Below, in pieces: positions 1 to 13,439 of a stretch of 64,000 nucleotides of DNA. A program made the position numbers and the translations under genes. This stretch comes from Talpa occidentalis (lineage: Eukaryota > Chordata > Mammalia > Eulipotyphla > Talpidae), in contig NW_023604295.1 in the NCBI RefSeq assembly GCF_014898055.3, positions 66,303,730-66,367,729 on the forward strand, written 5' to 3'. The notes under the pieces were generated by a model. It was not told the DNA's origin. It worked only from the letters and a program-made list of their open reading frames with translations, and ran no database searches. How positions within the stretch are numbered: the stretch's first letter is position 1; the number at the start of each line of letters is the position of its first letter.

Positions 1-1700
1 TTAATCAAAAAAGTACTAAGAATATCAACAAATAAGTCCAAACTCATAATTTAATTTCATCAATATTTATTTCAGATGTACTATTTCACATATGTTCAAG
101 TTCCCTTATAAACATTTATTGCATGTCAGATTCAATATAGTAGTTTTATTTGCATTTAAAACATTATTTTGATGTGATAACATGATAAAAGGATTTTATA
201 GAATGATTTAATTAATAAAAGTAAGGTATGCCTGTGAAAATAAAAAATGAAAATATCCTGAAAAAGAGAATTTATCTTATAAAGAGACTAAATTGTACAC
301 TATTGTTTTATTTAATATGTTTTTATGATTAATATAATTCTGAAAAAAATAAGTTTAATTTTATTAGAAGAGGAAAGACAAAGAAGCGATACTTTCACTT
401 GGCATAACTCAGTGCTCCACAAAATGGGCACATAATAAATGAAAGATTGAAAACATAGCTCAGGTAACAAAAAATTCAGCAAATTTAACAAACAGGTGCA
501 TAACGTATCATTTCCTTGGCTTAACAAGTCTTTGAAATATTATATCGCTACACAATGGAATTTCCCATAGAATTCCCTATTCACAACATGTCTTTCTATT
601 GTCATTTACCTAAACATTGGGTGTCCTGTGGAACCAGTATTGCTTGACTGAATGAAACTGTAAAAGGCACCAGCTGGCTGTATTCAAAATGGCACTTGTC
701 CAGGTCTCAAATGTCTTATTTATATACAATGGAATTCTGCCAGCTGTTTAATATTTAGGGCTAATAAATGTAATTGGCAGTATTACACAAGCACAACTAA
801 CAAAATATCAGAAAATACTTCTCAAAGTGAAGTTTAGCTTGTTCTCATTTCATATAATTGAATTTGTGACAGTGGAAAATGAGTTTAAGCAGTTTTTCTT
901 TTGAAAGAATAAAAAAAATGTAAACTAAACTGTAGGTGAGTTGTATGCTTACCATCTGGTCTACATTTTATGAAACCAGGGGCATATATTGATAGGTAAA
1001 GCTTGCACTATTACATGGATGAACATAGGTATTAAGACAGATTCTTGTGCTTTTTAGACTAGGTAAAGATTATTACCTTGAGGTAATAATTTCTTGAGGA
1101 AGTCACAATCTAGGGTCAAAAAACATTAATATCTCATAAAAATAAAGTGAGATTTTAGCAAGAGAGGCTATATGGAAAGTAGACTCTATAACTAAGTTAG
1201 AATATACTATTCTGATTTAGGTTTCCATTTCTATAAACTAATATTAGACAAATACCTGAATGGAAGGAGGGAGGGAAGGGGCATTTCTTGCAAATAAAAT
1301 AGGCAGTTTCCATGTGCTCTACATTTGATTGGGAAAAAAAGCTATCTTCCTCTCAAAATACCACATTTAAAAAGACAACAGAATTCTACCATGAAGTCAG
1401 CATTTCACCTAAATCATGTTGCTTGTCCTTGAAGATTGCTGCGTCTTTGAGTGTTGTGGTATTATTTAACCCAGAGGGTTCATTTGTGTAATAGTGTGAA
1501 GGTGTGAACCCAAATGCCCTGAGAGAAGACAGGGTAGAATGACAGACAGGGCTATAGGAGTTGAGGACTCACATGAAATGAAAAATGAGAGCATAAGTGT
1601 GGAAAACAGAGCACATTTTTCAAATCCCATCTACTCACCTTTGCCAAAATTAGCCTAGAGAATAAATACACAGTACTTTAGCCAATAGTGAAATATTAGG
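1..1700. other. AT-rich unique sequence
   Basis: Apart from the 620-800 block, I see only unassigned AT-rich sequence and a short GGAGG-rich run near 1264-1280. Confidence 0.5.
620..800. other. Candidate conserved non-coding block
   Basis: E-box-like CAGCTG cores near 671 and 750, followed by GTTTAATATTTAGGGCTAAT and TGTAATTGGCAG with TAAT/TAATT cores. No repeat identity seen. Confidence 0.18.
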
Positions 1701-1714
1701 GTGAGTGAAAGTGA

Positions 1715-1850
1715 TGAGAAACTGAACAATTAAGAGATCTGATTTCTAATTCTGCCTCTTGCAATGTCTATGTGCCATTTGGTAAATTGTACAACTACCC
1801 TAAACTCTCTGTTTTCTTGTCTATTAAATATTTATATCAAATGCAAGTCC
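1715..1850 (+). mobile_element. MIR SINE relic
   Basis: ATTCTGCCTCTTGCAATGTC, a GGTAAATTGTACAACTACCC block and CTCTGTTTTCTTGTCTATTA follow the MIR order (CTCTGCCACTTA, CAAGTTACTTAACC, CAGTTTCCTCATCTGTA). Confidence 0.6.
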
Positions 1851-2438
1851 TTTTCTGTATGAATAGCCAGTTAAATACCCAATTCACCCGCAATTAGTGC
1901 TGCATTAGCCATCAGGGGAATCAAAGTGTATACAGAGTACACAGGGGATAGGAAAATCACTGAAATGTTAGTGTATTTTTTTTTAATTTCCAAAATGTAA
2001 AAAGATAGTACATCTAAAAGGTAAAAAATGAGCATAAGTATTTTGGGGGGGAAAACTAGATCATGACTGAACTTTCTTATATTACTAGTAATGTTTTTAC
2101 TTTCAAGTACAACTAACCATTGCCTGATTATAGGTGTACATACACAGTCATAAACTGCCTTGCAGATAAAGCATAGAGCTCATAGGAAAATAATACAGAA
2201 ATAGGGGGAAAGCAGATAATAAAGCTCCAGTTTATGGATATAGAAATCAAGAAAATGCTTTCCAAACTGATGATATCAAATTTCCCGGATACAGACACCA
2301 GACTTGGAGGATTTGAATGATTTAGTCTTGGGAATACTAGGTAGTTCCTCACCTGTAGCCTCAGTCCCTATCTTCCCACCAGATTCTACCTTATCATCTT
2401 GCTACAAAACATGCAGTCTTATTAAAAAAGCAGGGGGA

Positions 2439-2705
2439 GGGCCTCCCCTAGTGGTGCAGCAGTTGAGCTCTGGGCTGTGAAGCTGCCCCCAGCCTCTGCA
2501 GCGCTGGTTCAATCCCCGGCCACCGGCGAGGGTCCCATAAAGCATGCAGACCTCTCCTGCCACCCGCTGCTCTCCTCAGCAGTGTATTTTGTCAGTCTGC
2601 CTGTTCTGCTCCCCGCTCTGGCTCTGGTGAATTATCTCACTCTTCCCCACTTCTGACTGTACCCAGTGCTTGTATAAATAAATAAATAAATCTTTAAAAA
2701 GAAAA
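2439..2705 (+). mobile_element. tRNA-derived SINE, group A
   Basis: Pol III A box TGGTGCAGCAG (2452-2462) and B box GGTTCAATCCC (2506-2516). Tail AAATAAATAAATAAATCTTT plus A-run. The 15-bp exact direct repeat AAAAAAGCAGGGGGA lies at 2424-2438 and 2706-2720. Head GAGCTCTGGGCTGTGAAGCT and tail GTATAAATAAAT place it in the younger-looking group. Confidence 0.93.
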
Positions 2706-2720
2706 AAAAAAGCAGGGGGA

Positions 2721-4265
2721 AATAGTAAAACTAGTCAATTTTCAAATTTTTTTTTTACTTTCATTTTAGGGGACACAAGGTATTCTGGCATGAAAAACTT
2801 TGAGTGCTGTGAGTACAGTATCTTTCATTGACTTATTTAAAAGAACTCTTCAGCATGTGTTTATATTTTGGTTTATACACCTAAAAAACTAAGAGTTTGG
2901 TTGTTCCCATGCATGTTTATTTTAAAAGTCCTCTACTGACTGCTACTTTGCAATTTCTGCATATCATTATTGAAAGTAGAATCACTTATGGCATATCTAA
3001 ACTAAATTCAAAACAACCGGAATGTAATTAAATTATTGCCCATGTAAACCATCAACCCAAAGAATGGAAGTCTTTTATGCACAAATGGAGTGTGATGGTT
3101 TGATGCCACAAAATCTCTAAGGCTTGCAACCTACTAAGATACCAAGGCTGTGCAGGGGCCTTCATTTTGATGAAGTCACTCAAACAAATCAACCAGCTAC
3201 TCAAATACATTCACATGCTACCCTTCATGTCCCCTTCTTGAATACAAAGGAAAAACAACATTCTCCCATCGGATGACTGGCTTATTTCAATTTCCAGCTC
3301 TTTCTGAGATTAAGTTGAGCAGGAAATACCACTATCCTTTGCTAGTGATCTCTATGACTACTTGGTCCTTGAAATAGTTGACAAATATCAACATCATGAA
3401 AATTGCAAATATTGCTTTTAATCAAGTTAATATTTTAAAAGGAAAAGTTCAAATCTTTAAAGAACATCAAGAAATGCAGACACATGAAACAATTTATAGA
3501 AATTACACCCTTAAAACATTTATAGATATATTTATAGATACTTAAGTCACCGTTTAAATTTCACTGGTTCCATTTAATTAACAGAATCTTATAGAATGTT
3601 AGAATTATAATTACACTGAAGTTCATAGTTTTGCAAAAGAATTTCATATATGGCACCAGTATAAAAATCTATAGCTACTTTCCAAGATCTAATAAATCTA
3701 CTTCTTGAAAAGGTATAGGATTATTCAATAACATTTCTGCCCATAAGGTAAAAAAAAAATTTCTTTGAAAGTAAATGATCATACGAATAGAAAAGACCTA
3801 GAATTCATGTTTTATTGAAACAATTTCTTTTTTTGTAAATAGATTAAATCACCTGAGTTACTAGACTATTGTTCATAAGGAATCAGAGTATTTTCTGTAC
3901 TGCAGTCTCCACCAGCAGACCAGACTGGTCTTTTACAGATATCAAGGAAATTTGATGAAAGAAGTTTCTGATGATGAAGCACAGTCAGGACACTAAGGGG
4001 CACTACCAAGTATGAAGTGATCTTGCTATAGGTAATAAAGGGTTATAAGATTCGTATTTTTTCAATAAAACGGGGAAATGCAGGGAGTCTGATAAAAATC
4101 ATGGAGAAGAAAAAAAAAGGAAAAGGAGAAGAAAAGATTAATTTATTTTAGCACAGTTAGTAAATAAGAGGAAAATTATAGTGAACTTGAGCTAACAAGG
4201 AAGTAAGTATGGAAGTAATAGTTATAATTTGCCAATTATCTCTAAATGTCCAGGGTTGCCTAAAC
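2721..4265. other. Unassigned AT-rich sequence
   Basis: No repeat family, coding frame or RNA gene recognised. Confidence 0.5.
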
Positions 4266-4269
4266 AGTG

Positions 4270-4400
4270 TATTTGCAGTATTTCATTAATCTTCACAGCA
4301 ACTCTTAAAGAAGGTATTAGTATTTTGCCAAGAAACAGTAATTTGAAGAGTGGGAAATCAAGTCTGGCTTTAAAGATTTTCACTTTCCCACGCTTTTTTG
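4270..4400 (-). mobile_element. MIR SINE relic
   Basis: TTTCATTAATCTTCACAGCA, AAGAAGGTATTAGTATTTTG and AATCAAGTCTGGCTTTAAAG read as a reverse-oriented MIR 3' half. Confidence 0.55.
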
Positions 4401-4689
4401 AAAGGGCCAGCTTTTGGGGGCATGTGATTTGGGTAGTGGAACAGGGCTCTGGATTGGGTTAATACGCTGCTATTACATTTTAAGATTGCTTATAATTTTT
4501 GAAAAAGGGATTTTTTAACGCCTTGTGCCCCCCAACTTATGTAGCTAGTGGCATTGCATAATACTGCAGGACACCATTTTAGGCATATTTAGAATGTAGC
4601 ACTAAAAATTTAGAAACTCAAACAAACATAAAACAGTAATAAATGCTTCAACATCTTTCTCCATTACTATCTCCATCACATGGTGTTCT

Positions 4690-4716
4690 ATTTTATTATT
4701 ATTATTATTATTTATT
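4690..4716. repeat. (TTA)n microsatellite
   Basis: About seven TTA/ATT units. Confidence 0.85.
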
Positions 4717-4924
4717 TGTCTGTATCCTCTTTTGATGTGGTTACTGATTACCCATCAAATAGATCTATTTGAATGTCTGTCTCGTCAACCATTCCAATCA
4801 GTGTACAAAAGGGAACTATATGACACAGTATATAATTGCTAGCTTTTGGTAAAGAAAAGAAATTCTTTAGTAGAAACCAGAGTACCAGACAGCAAGGCAT
4901 TTTTCATATATTTAATGATCTTTA

Positions 4925-5052
4925 TTTACTAAGCTAGATTATAAACTCCTTAGAAATTTCTCAGTGTTCTTCAAAATACTTACTACAATACTAAGAGCAA
5001 AGCACACACCCAATAAATACATGCAACTTACTGAAAGACTGAAAAGAATGAA
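4925..5052 (+). mobile_element. L2 LINE 3' end relic
   Basis: CTAGATTATAAACTCCTTAG, AATACTAAGAGCAAAGCACA and CCAATAAATACATGC correspond to the L2 terminal block (CTAGACTGTAAGCTCC..GCACATAGTAGG..CAATAAATG). Confidence 0.6.
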
Positions 5053-8000
5053 CTGTTGTGTCAATAGAAATAGGTAAATGAAGGGGTAGTTTAAGTAATA
5101 AAGCTAAATTATTTGTGTCAAACACAATTGCTTTATTATAATACAGAGGCACTTGTATTTAAATAAAAAGAAGCAGCTTCAAAATTATGAAAACAAACTT
5201 CAATACCCATATTAGAGCATGGAAAACGTTCCGTTTAAAGTGACTGAGAAGTCACTTGGTTTCTCCACATCTTGGTTAAAAAGCTGTGACAAAAATCTCT
5301 TCTTTAATTTTTCTTATTTTACTCCTTGAAAATTATTTTAGTGTCTCCTATATAAGTAACTTTTAAGAAATTACGCAAATTGGACATGCTGGAGTATTTC
5401 CATATGCATTTCACTTATAAAAAAAATGTTTTTCTTTCATGTAAAGTACAGGTTTACCACCTCAGAGTTTCATGGAAATAAGTCTTTTTTTTTCCTTAAA
5501 AAATAATGACAGAAAAAAATAAATGACAAAGCTGGAGTTAAGGAATCTTGGAAACCGTCCAATTGTTTTATCAGCTGCACCACAAGGCAAGCAAACCTTA
5601 ACCTTGCTTGGCCTTCTAATGCTATTAAACTGCTGCTTTTCATACTCTTCATTTTACATATATGAGCAAATTCTCCCCAGTTTAATATGCTGATTATTGT
5701 AAAATAAGCATAATGTCAAAACAGCATTTGACCCAAAGCATCATAAAGCTGTGGCTTTCTAACCAGTGCTCCTGTCGCATGCCAGTCAGTAACATACACA
5801 CCATAAATTTAAGGCCAAGATCTCATCTTTTTCTTTGGGAAGTTGAGTAGACAGCCTTGATTTACCCTGGAAAATCTAGAGAAACTAATTCCTGACTCAT
5901 TTTATAAGAGAGCAGAAAACTTACAGAAGAATAAAACATCAGGTCTGGAATTTACAGATGACAATTGCTAAACATTTCAGTCAAACCTGGTCTATCTAAG
6001 ACATTGTAGATCTCAGGAAGGAAAGGAGGAGGGGGATGGATATCATTTGTTGAATATATAATTGTTTTAGTACTTTATAATTGGTATAGGCATTTGTGGA
6101 TTTTTTTACATAAAAGATTATTAACTCTGTTCTAGAAAAACATGGACAAAAAAGAACAGGTTTTTTCAATATCCTTAAATACACATTATATTATTTTACT
6201 GTAAGTTTTTTAGTCTTTGATAACAGGAATTGATATGTTGAAACAAACCACACTTGAGCTATATTTCTGCATATTCAGACATTCAAATTACCTAGCCTCA
6301 ACGTCTCAGGGTATTTAAAAAAACTGCTCTCACCAAGACACTGATTTCATGCTGTGACAAGCTCAAAAATGAAAACAACTACACACATGAGAGGGTTTTT
6401 TACCAAACCGCAGCACTAAGCACAGATGAAACCCTGCTGGGAACATGTATCTACAAGTGTGAGTGTGTTTGACTTGGTAACACGCATTTCTGACTCTATG
6501 TGTTAATAGGAAAAAGTAAAAAAGAAGCTATACAAGGATTTCATTGTCTACCGTTTTTGAAGATCTTTTTCTTTTTTTTGGATTCAGAGCTTAAAAATAC
6601 TGGCAACATTTGAACATAACGCTTAGCCTTGGCTCAAACGTTGTCTTCACTGCAGTTAACCACACAGTTCCCTGTCCTGCCCCACCAGTGACCTCAATCC
6701 AAACAAAAAAGATGAGAGAAGATTCGAACTTTATGCTTTTACATCTCCCCTGGTCTAGTCTGGACCAAAGATCATAAAAAGATTCAAAATGGAGCATGTG
6801 GTTTCTTTGTTCTTAGAAGATGTAGTATGTATTCTATTATTTTAGAAATAAATTTGGCAGGTAAATCATTCTTCAAGCTCTTTATTTCTTAATTAAACCT
6901 ACTAAAAATCTCTTCTGTAATAACTGAGGGAAAGACCAGATACAGATTAGAGGTCAGCATCATACTAGAAAAAATACTAGAAGAAGCATATTATGGTCTT
7001 CCAAATAATTTAACCATTTCTAAAATGATCGGATAGGGGAGAAAAAATGTATTCTTCATAGTATAAAAGGAGAATGAAAATTAATGTCTTGGCTCCCTCT
7101 TCCCTAGTAAAATATAAGTGGTACATTATGTATTCTTTTCATTTAAAAAGATGTCCTATATTAATATTGCATTAAACCTATAGTTTTTATGCCACAAATA
7201 TGTATTGGATATCTTATTACAGTATGATATATCATGGTTAAAAACAATTAATTATGACAAACAGAGAAAAAAATTTAGCAATACAATGAAGAGCTTGATA
7301 AGTAGAAATTGATATAACATATGTCCTTTATTTTTCCTTATTTCCCCGTATCATTACAACATGAAATTATTACTTATCAGCAAAAAATCACCAATTAATT
7401 ATTAAATCATACTATCAGAAATAATACCTACAACACAGAAGCCCTTTTAATATATTTTTCAGTATACCCCAAACAGCAAATGCAAGATCTGTTTTAATCC
7501 ACAAACTTCATAAATAATGTAGATCTAGAGTAATAAATAATGGATTCATAGGGTCATTATACCCCAAGGTCTAAAAGTTCAGAGCAAGAATTTCTTTCGA
7601 AACAGTTGGTAGATCTTTGCAATGATATATGACTACATAGACAACTTCCATTTCGTCCCTAAATCAACTACACTATATGTGAAATCACAAGTTCTCTAAT
7701 AGCACTCCTCTATAAATAGACATCTCTGTGACCCATCTTTTTACAAAAGGTGTATCCAGATAAAAGTAAAACTTAAAGTTTTTAATAATTACTTAAAAAT
7801 GAACTGAAATGTCCACATATAAAAATAATTACATGTCCTCTTAAATACATATCTGTCAAATATTTTTTTTGCTCCTAATTAACAGCAACTTACAAATTAT
7901 AATGCTGGAGGAGCTGCTCCTTGAAGTGATTTAATACAATTGTTGTTCTCGATATTCTAAGAACTCCATAAACAAGATGAAGTTTCAAAGGTAAAATCCA

Positions 8001-8935
8001 ATACAGAAGCAGAAATATTCTTGAGTTAATAGATATCAATATACTCTTGGACTTTTCCTCTTTCACTTTTGTACATTTTAGGGGCACTGTTGTCATTATC
8101 TTTAGACTAATATGTTTGCTTTGGCCACAAGCAAAATTCTTTGGACAACTTTAGGTATAATAAAGTAATTAACAGTTATTTAATAGCACACTAAGTAGGA
8201 GAGGGGAAAAAAAGGTAAAGGAAAAAGCGGTGGAAGGAAAGGAAATGCAATAGGCATCAGAAAACAGTGCATCAAGCTATAAAACACATGGATTATTGTT
8301 ACCAGGATGCACTCTAAATTTCCCAGAGAGACAAGCACAGGGAGTTGTGAGAAAAATGGTGCATTTAATTTGAATCACTAATTTGTACTAACATTTGAAT
8401 GTTTACCTATTTTTTTAAATTTTCTGGCAGTTTGAGTGTATTTTCAAAAACAAATAAAATCTTAGATCTACTTGATAATTTATTAAAAATTTGCAAAAAT
8501 GAACACTACAAAGAAAGGGAGAAGGGTCCCCCTTTACATGGGAAGTATGCTGTCAGCCCATGTCATTCTTTGAAGTTGTTGACTGAAATCTTACCAATAG
8601 GAGAGAGAATATCAAGTCAGAAGAGAAAAGGCAGATGTATGAGTGGTAAATCTTTTTTTGTTGTTGTTAGAGTTCCAATTGTGGACAGGCACTCCAAGAC
8701 ATCAGACTTGCAGTCGCTTCTGGAAGCTCCCAAGGGATTTCAACATTCAGTTGTCAGTGCACACCAAGGCATACACTACACCAGGATGAGTGGTTTCTGC
8801 AGACATGTCAGCAAGAAGATAGCTAGTGTTCTGAACACGCTTAACATGTAACAATGTTTGCTAAGATATAGAATGAGATCTAGGAAAAACAACTGCTATT
8901 TATAAAAATTCCAAATAATTAAAAGAAGTGATTGA
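5053..8935. other. Unassigned AT-rich sequence
   Basis: Mostly featureless. It contains one 150-codon frame (8399-8851, plus) in a locally GC-richer patch, with no recognisable domain and no support as a gene. Confidence 0.4.
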
Positions 8936-8937
8936 CC

Positions 8938-8939
<2 letters not shown>

Positions 8940-8984
<45 letters not shown>
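8940..8984. repeat. (TA)n microsatellite
   Basis: Uninterrupted TA dinucleotides over about 45 bp, bounded by GACCAG and CATGCA. Confidence 0.95.
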
Positions 8985-8987
<3 letters not shown>

Positions 8988-9266
8988 GCATATATACTCG
9001 TGTGCATACTGAGGAAAATTTTATACTACACTGCATATAAACTGTCTTGAGAAATCTTGTGTTTGCATGTATGATACATGTCTCACGTCTGTGTTTTATG
9101 TGTATTCATAGCTGCATGAGTATCTGAAATACTAACATTTTTATGTCTATTTTTATTATCATAGAAAATTGAAATTATGTATTTTGAAAGTTACTTTTGA
9201 ATTTTATCTAATCCCCTCAATTCATTTTCCTATAGGTACATGCCAGATAAATTGCAAGTAATATAG

Positions 9267-9331
9267 TCAACAAATATCAACAAATAGTTTAATATATAAT
9301 CAACAAATATTGACAAATAGCTTAATATATA
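9267..9331 (+). repeat. Diverged tandem duplication, period 33 bp
   Basis: TCAACAAATATCAACAAATA followed by GTTTAATATATA is repeated from 9300 with three differences in 32 bases. Confidence 0.85.
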
Positions 9332-9384
9332 TTTATTTATATACATATAGCTTAGCACACTTATAACATTCCTTATACTGGCAA

Positions 9385-9540
9385 CCTTCAGGCAGCTAGC
9401 ATTTGTAAGTACTTCATAAAAAGTCATACATACCACTCTGAAAGACATGCATTATTACTCCTATTTTATAATTGAAGAGATTAAATGATTAGAACAGGAA
9501 TAGAGAACAAGTTAAAAAAGATGTCTCTGGGTCAAGTTTT
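9385..9540 (-). mobile_element. MIR SINE relic
   Basis: CATTATTACTCCTATTTTAT, AATTGAAGAGATTAAATGAT and AACAGGAATAGAGAA fit a reverse-oriented MIR (the 'CCATTTTACAGATGAGGAAAC' region). Confidence 0.45.
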
Positions 9541-9544
9541 TAAA

Positions 9545-10844
9545 CTTGGACATCTGTAATCCTTCTATGGTCTGATGTTACTGATTTCCCTAAGCTGGAA
9601 TGTGTTGATGTTTACATCACAAACACCCAAACAGAATGAGAAAATGCTGTAAAACTGTCTCTGTATTCAAATAGTGAAAATCTTTCTCAGAATTAACATG
9701 GAACTTACAAATAAAATAAAAAAGAAATAGCACCTGAGATAGCATCAGCAGGGGGTGGTAGTGATGGAATGAAAACAAATTTAAAAAAGAAGAAGAAATC
9801 TAATCAGAAAAATAAATTAAGTGGGAGAACAGAATGCTCTTGACTTCCTCCTTAACCACCTCATCCCTTCCTTATGTTCTCTTTTTAACTTTGCATGTAT
9901 CAGAATATAAGAGAACCAGAATAGAATCACAAGCACGGTTCAGAAACCAAAAGGAAATTGTTTAGGTAGCAAACTTCCTTTTTAGGAAAGTAATTTAACT
10001 AACTGGTAGGAATAAAATATTTCAAATGGAGTAATATTGTGAACAAATATTTAGGAATAGTGTTTTAAAGGAATATTTTCCAATTTGTGAAAAAATTTTA
10101 AAACGTTAATGATCCAACACAATTCAAAATGAAACCTCACATACAAAAATATGTATAGATATACATTTACCCATTTCTGTGCTTTAGTATTTAAAAACAA
10201 TGTGCATTAGCAAATAAGCAGTACTACACTACACCTGTAAATCAAGCTTAAAGTTGTCTAGAACTGTACTTGGAACGGATCTTGCAATCTTAGAATGACT
10301 GGTATAAAATATATCATAAAATATTGACAATTTTCCAACTTAAAGAGGTGCCAAATTTTCCTGAAGCAAATTGTACTTGTAAACACCAATCATTTTTACA
10401 ACATTTTAAATTATAAAGTGCTGGCACTTGTGACCCAATTTGTTTAAACATTTTTTTGGACAGCATCATATAAAAAGGGCCTATTTTCAAAGACAAAACT
10501 TTATTGCCAAATACAACCAACTTATGTTTATTTCTACAGGTGTAAGGTTCAGGATCAAATAAAAAAATGCTATCACTTTTTTATTTATAAAACCTATTGT
10601 CATCAGATTTTCAAACTTAATTTAATTAAAAAAGAATTATACAGAACCAGAGAATGGCATTATTTCATGGCTCTAGTTAAATGGAAACAACAAAACTAGT
10701 ATCTCAAAATGCTGTCATGTCTTTTCCTTCTGCAAAAGTTGTTGTCCTCAGATTTATAAAGGTTGTTTTAAATTAAAAAATGTACCCAAGAATGTCTTAT
10801 TATTGACAACCGATTCAATTGATTAATGCCTTTCCAAAATTCTT
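9545..10844. other. Unassigned AT-rich sequence
   Basis: No element recognised. The interval ends at the target-site duplication of the reverse SINE. Confidence 0.5.
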
Positions 10845-10857
10845 CCCTTAATAAAGT

Positions 10858-11163
10858 TTTTTTTTTTAGAGGCATGTTTTATTTATTTATTTGTTTGTTT
10901 GTTTTTTGTGTGTTTATACATGCACTGGGTACAGTCAGAAGCGTGGGAAGGTGAGAGAATTCACCAGAGCCAGAGCAGGGAGTAGAACAGGCAAAAGGAC
11001 CGAAGTACACTGCTGAGGGGAGCAGCAGGTGGCTGGAGAGGTCTGCGCGCCATGTGGGACCCTCCTTCGGTGGCTGGGGAGCAGCCGGGGATCGAACCCG
11101 CGCCGCCGAGGCCGCGGGCAGCTTCGCAACCCAGCGCTCAACCGCTGTGCCACCGGGGAGGCC
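10858..11163 (-). mobile_element. tRNA-derived SINE, group A, reverse orientation
   Basis: Flanked by the exact 13-bp repeat CCCTTAATAAAGT (10845-10857 and 11164-11176). The body is CpG-rich and still close to the group consensus (B box as GGGGATCGAACCCGCG on the plus strand near 11087). The tail (plus-strand TTTATTTATTTGTTTGTTTG) has been scrambled and lengthened compared with other copies. Confidence 0.92.
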
Positions 11164-11689
11164 CCCTTAATAAAGTATTATTACCTCTCAGGTATCATGC
11201 CTAACATGAAGCAAAAGAAAAAAGAAAGACTAACTTTTCATCAAGAGGTATGTTTCCAAGATGTACAGTTGTGTTGGCTCTAATAACTCTAAAGTTGAGG
11301 GTAAAAATAAATTTTGATTTACAAGCAAGACAAGAATTCTTAGAGTGAGAGACATGTTAAAATATAGTGCAAATATGCTCTCTCTAATCAATCTTTTCAT
11401 AATTTTACTTCCTGTAGTGATATACAAATTATGTAGGTACAGTCACTGTTCAGAAATGGATTAAAGAACCAACCCACACAGACACCTTCCACCCACAGAT
11501 CACAAGGTAATTGCATTGAGTGGCAAATAATCTCAATTCCCTACTAAAAGCAGTAATGAAATACTCAAAATGGTCATATCCACATCTTTGCCTTGGTTGG
11601 TTCTAATCAGATTTCTTCCTGATTATGAGGAAAATTCAGGCAGTTCTAAAAGATCAGGATCACCATCTGTATTTTATTGCTATATGAGA

Positions 11690-11795
11690 ATTGATGAATT
11701 TGTTGCTGCATTGAATTTATGAGAACACTTAGGGCCAAGAAGAAGGTAGCTAACTAGTGCCACAAAAACCTAAGTCTCCTGGATATTTTACGTGC
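11690..11795 (-). mobile_element. Possible MIR relic
   Basis: GGTAGCTAACTAGTGCCACA then ACCTAAGTCTCCTGGAT resembles the reverse MIR 'CACAGCTAGTAAGTGGCAGAG..GTCTCCTGAC' stretch. Weak. Confidence 0.3.
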
Positions 11796-12076
11796 AACCT
11801 TCACCACCAAATAATTTGCATAATTTCTGAGTATATATCCATTTGATAATTTACCAAGTGTAAATGCAAATTGAAATGAATACTATTACAACACAATTCT
11901 GTGTACTTCTTGATTTTGTTCTCTGTAATAACTTAGGAATTTTTTCTTCCACTTTCAATATCAACTCTCTTCCCTCAAACTTATACCCCAAAGCACACAT
12001 GTGTGGTGACCTGTGAACAGATACATCTTTGCTGCCAGACTGCCACTGTTTACTACCAGTTTCTGTTTCATTGATT

Positions 12077-12146
12077 ATTGCTTAGGAAACACCAGCCAAT
12101 GTGGTGATGTTTCCTAAGCAATGATTCAATGTGGTGGATTGAATCA
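12077..12146. repeat. Two adjacent hairpins with a shared loop motif
   Basis: Arms ATTGCTTAGGAAACA (12077-12091) and TGTTTCCTAAGCAAT (12108-12122) pair perfectly over 15 bp. ACCA (12091-12094) and TGGT (12102-12105) can extend the stem. Directly next, TGATTCAAT (12122-12130) and ATTGAATCA (12138-12146) form a 9-bp stem. CAATGTGGTG occurs in both loops. Confidence 0.9.
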
Positions 12147-12149
12147 GTT

Positions 12150-13435
12150 CTTTTATTGAATTCTGACAATATAGTGTGTGTTATATAGTTTAAAACTAAT
12201 CAAGATAGGGTTAGCTCTCAAGAATTGCCTGAGATAGGCTTGTTTTAGAGTCAGCTTGAATACAAGTGATATGAACATGCTGCTGCTGGGAATAATATAA
12301 TTAGGCTGATGGAAACGTAGGCAGGGACATTGTTCATTATCAGCTTATGGAAGCAGCTTCTCTCTCTCTAGCAAGGCAGTTTAAGAAGATGGCAAATTTA
12401 CATTTACAATATTGATCTTATACACTAATAAAAACTCATATATTTAATGGTAAGTCCACAAATACCACATAGTACTTGGTTTATGTAGAATAACAAACTA
12501 ATTATAATATATGATTTGCTTAAATTGGAAAAAAAATCACAAGATGCAAAACAATGAAGCAAGACTAAATCTTCTCTCACTGGCCTTGACAGGGGGCTAA
12601 TCTACTGTGAGAAATTAAAAGTCTTATATCACTGAAGATTTATTGCTTACTAAGAGTAGATATATAAAATGCATTTTTAGCCTTTGGACTTTTCTAAATT
12701 AATTTATATCTATAGAACACCCCTGCCAAGAACAGTTCTATAAGCAAAATATACAAATTAGTTTCATTCATCATAAAAGTCAATACTTAATGCATCTATA
12801 GTCATAGTTTACATGATACAGGGCATGGTTATGGTATGTAAAACAGGAAAGACTACACACAAAGTCACTTATTTATCACTGAATATATTTATATGTACAT
12901 CTATATCTACCTATGCACATCTGAAATATGTCACAGATATTCTGAATGCTCTGTATTTTTCTCATTTTGAAAAATAATTATAACTTTCCTTCACTAAGAT
13001 TTTTAATTTGTGAAAAGCACTTAAAACATTGAATCAAATTATATAATCTCAAAGTCAGATTACACTGGCCATAAAGATAACCCAATATATCTCAAAATAC
13101 AGTTTTATAGTATTTGCCTGTATTTTAGCACAAAGACAAAAGCAAGACAATGTTACACCCATTTCAGCACATAACTACATAGTAATTGATGTCCTACTTT
13201 TATTAACAATGTGGAATAGATTTTCTTTCTGAGTAAAATGTTAGCAATCACTCTTTCTTTTTATCATTATTGCTTCATATAAAATCGGTCCAGTGATAGG
13301 GAATACTTTCTCCCTCCCTGGCTACTTTTTCCCAGTAATTTTGCATACATATTATTCTAATAGCTTCCCAAGGATCCACTTGAGTGACCAATGGAAAGGT
13401 TAAGTTAGAATAAGAGAGAGCATTGCAACTAATTA
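12150..13435. other. Unassigned AT-rich sequence
   Basis: No repeat or frame recognised between the paired hairpins and the GC-richer block. Confidence 0.5.
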
Positions 13436-13439
13436 ATAT

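Noticed and set aside
2452..2516. tRNA genes at the SINE heads
   Set aside because: A and B boxes are present but the cloverleaf does not close and the sequence continues into a SINE body and A tail.
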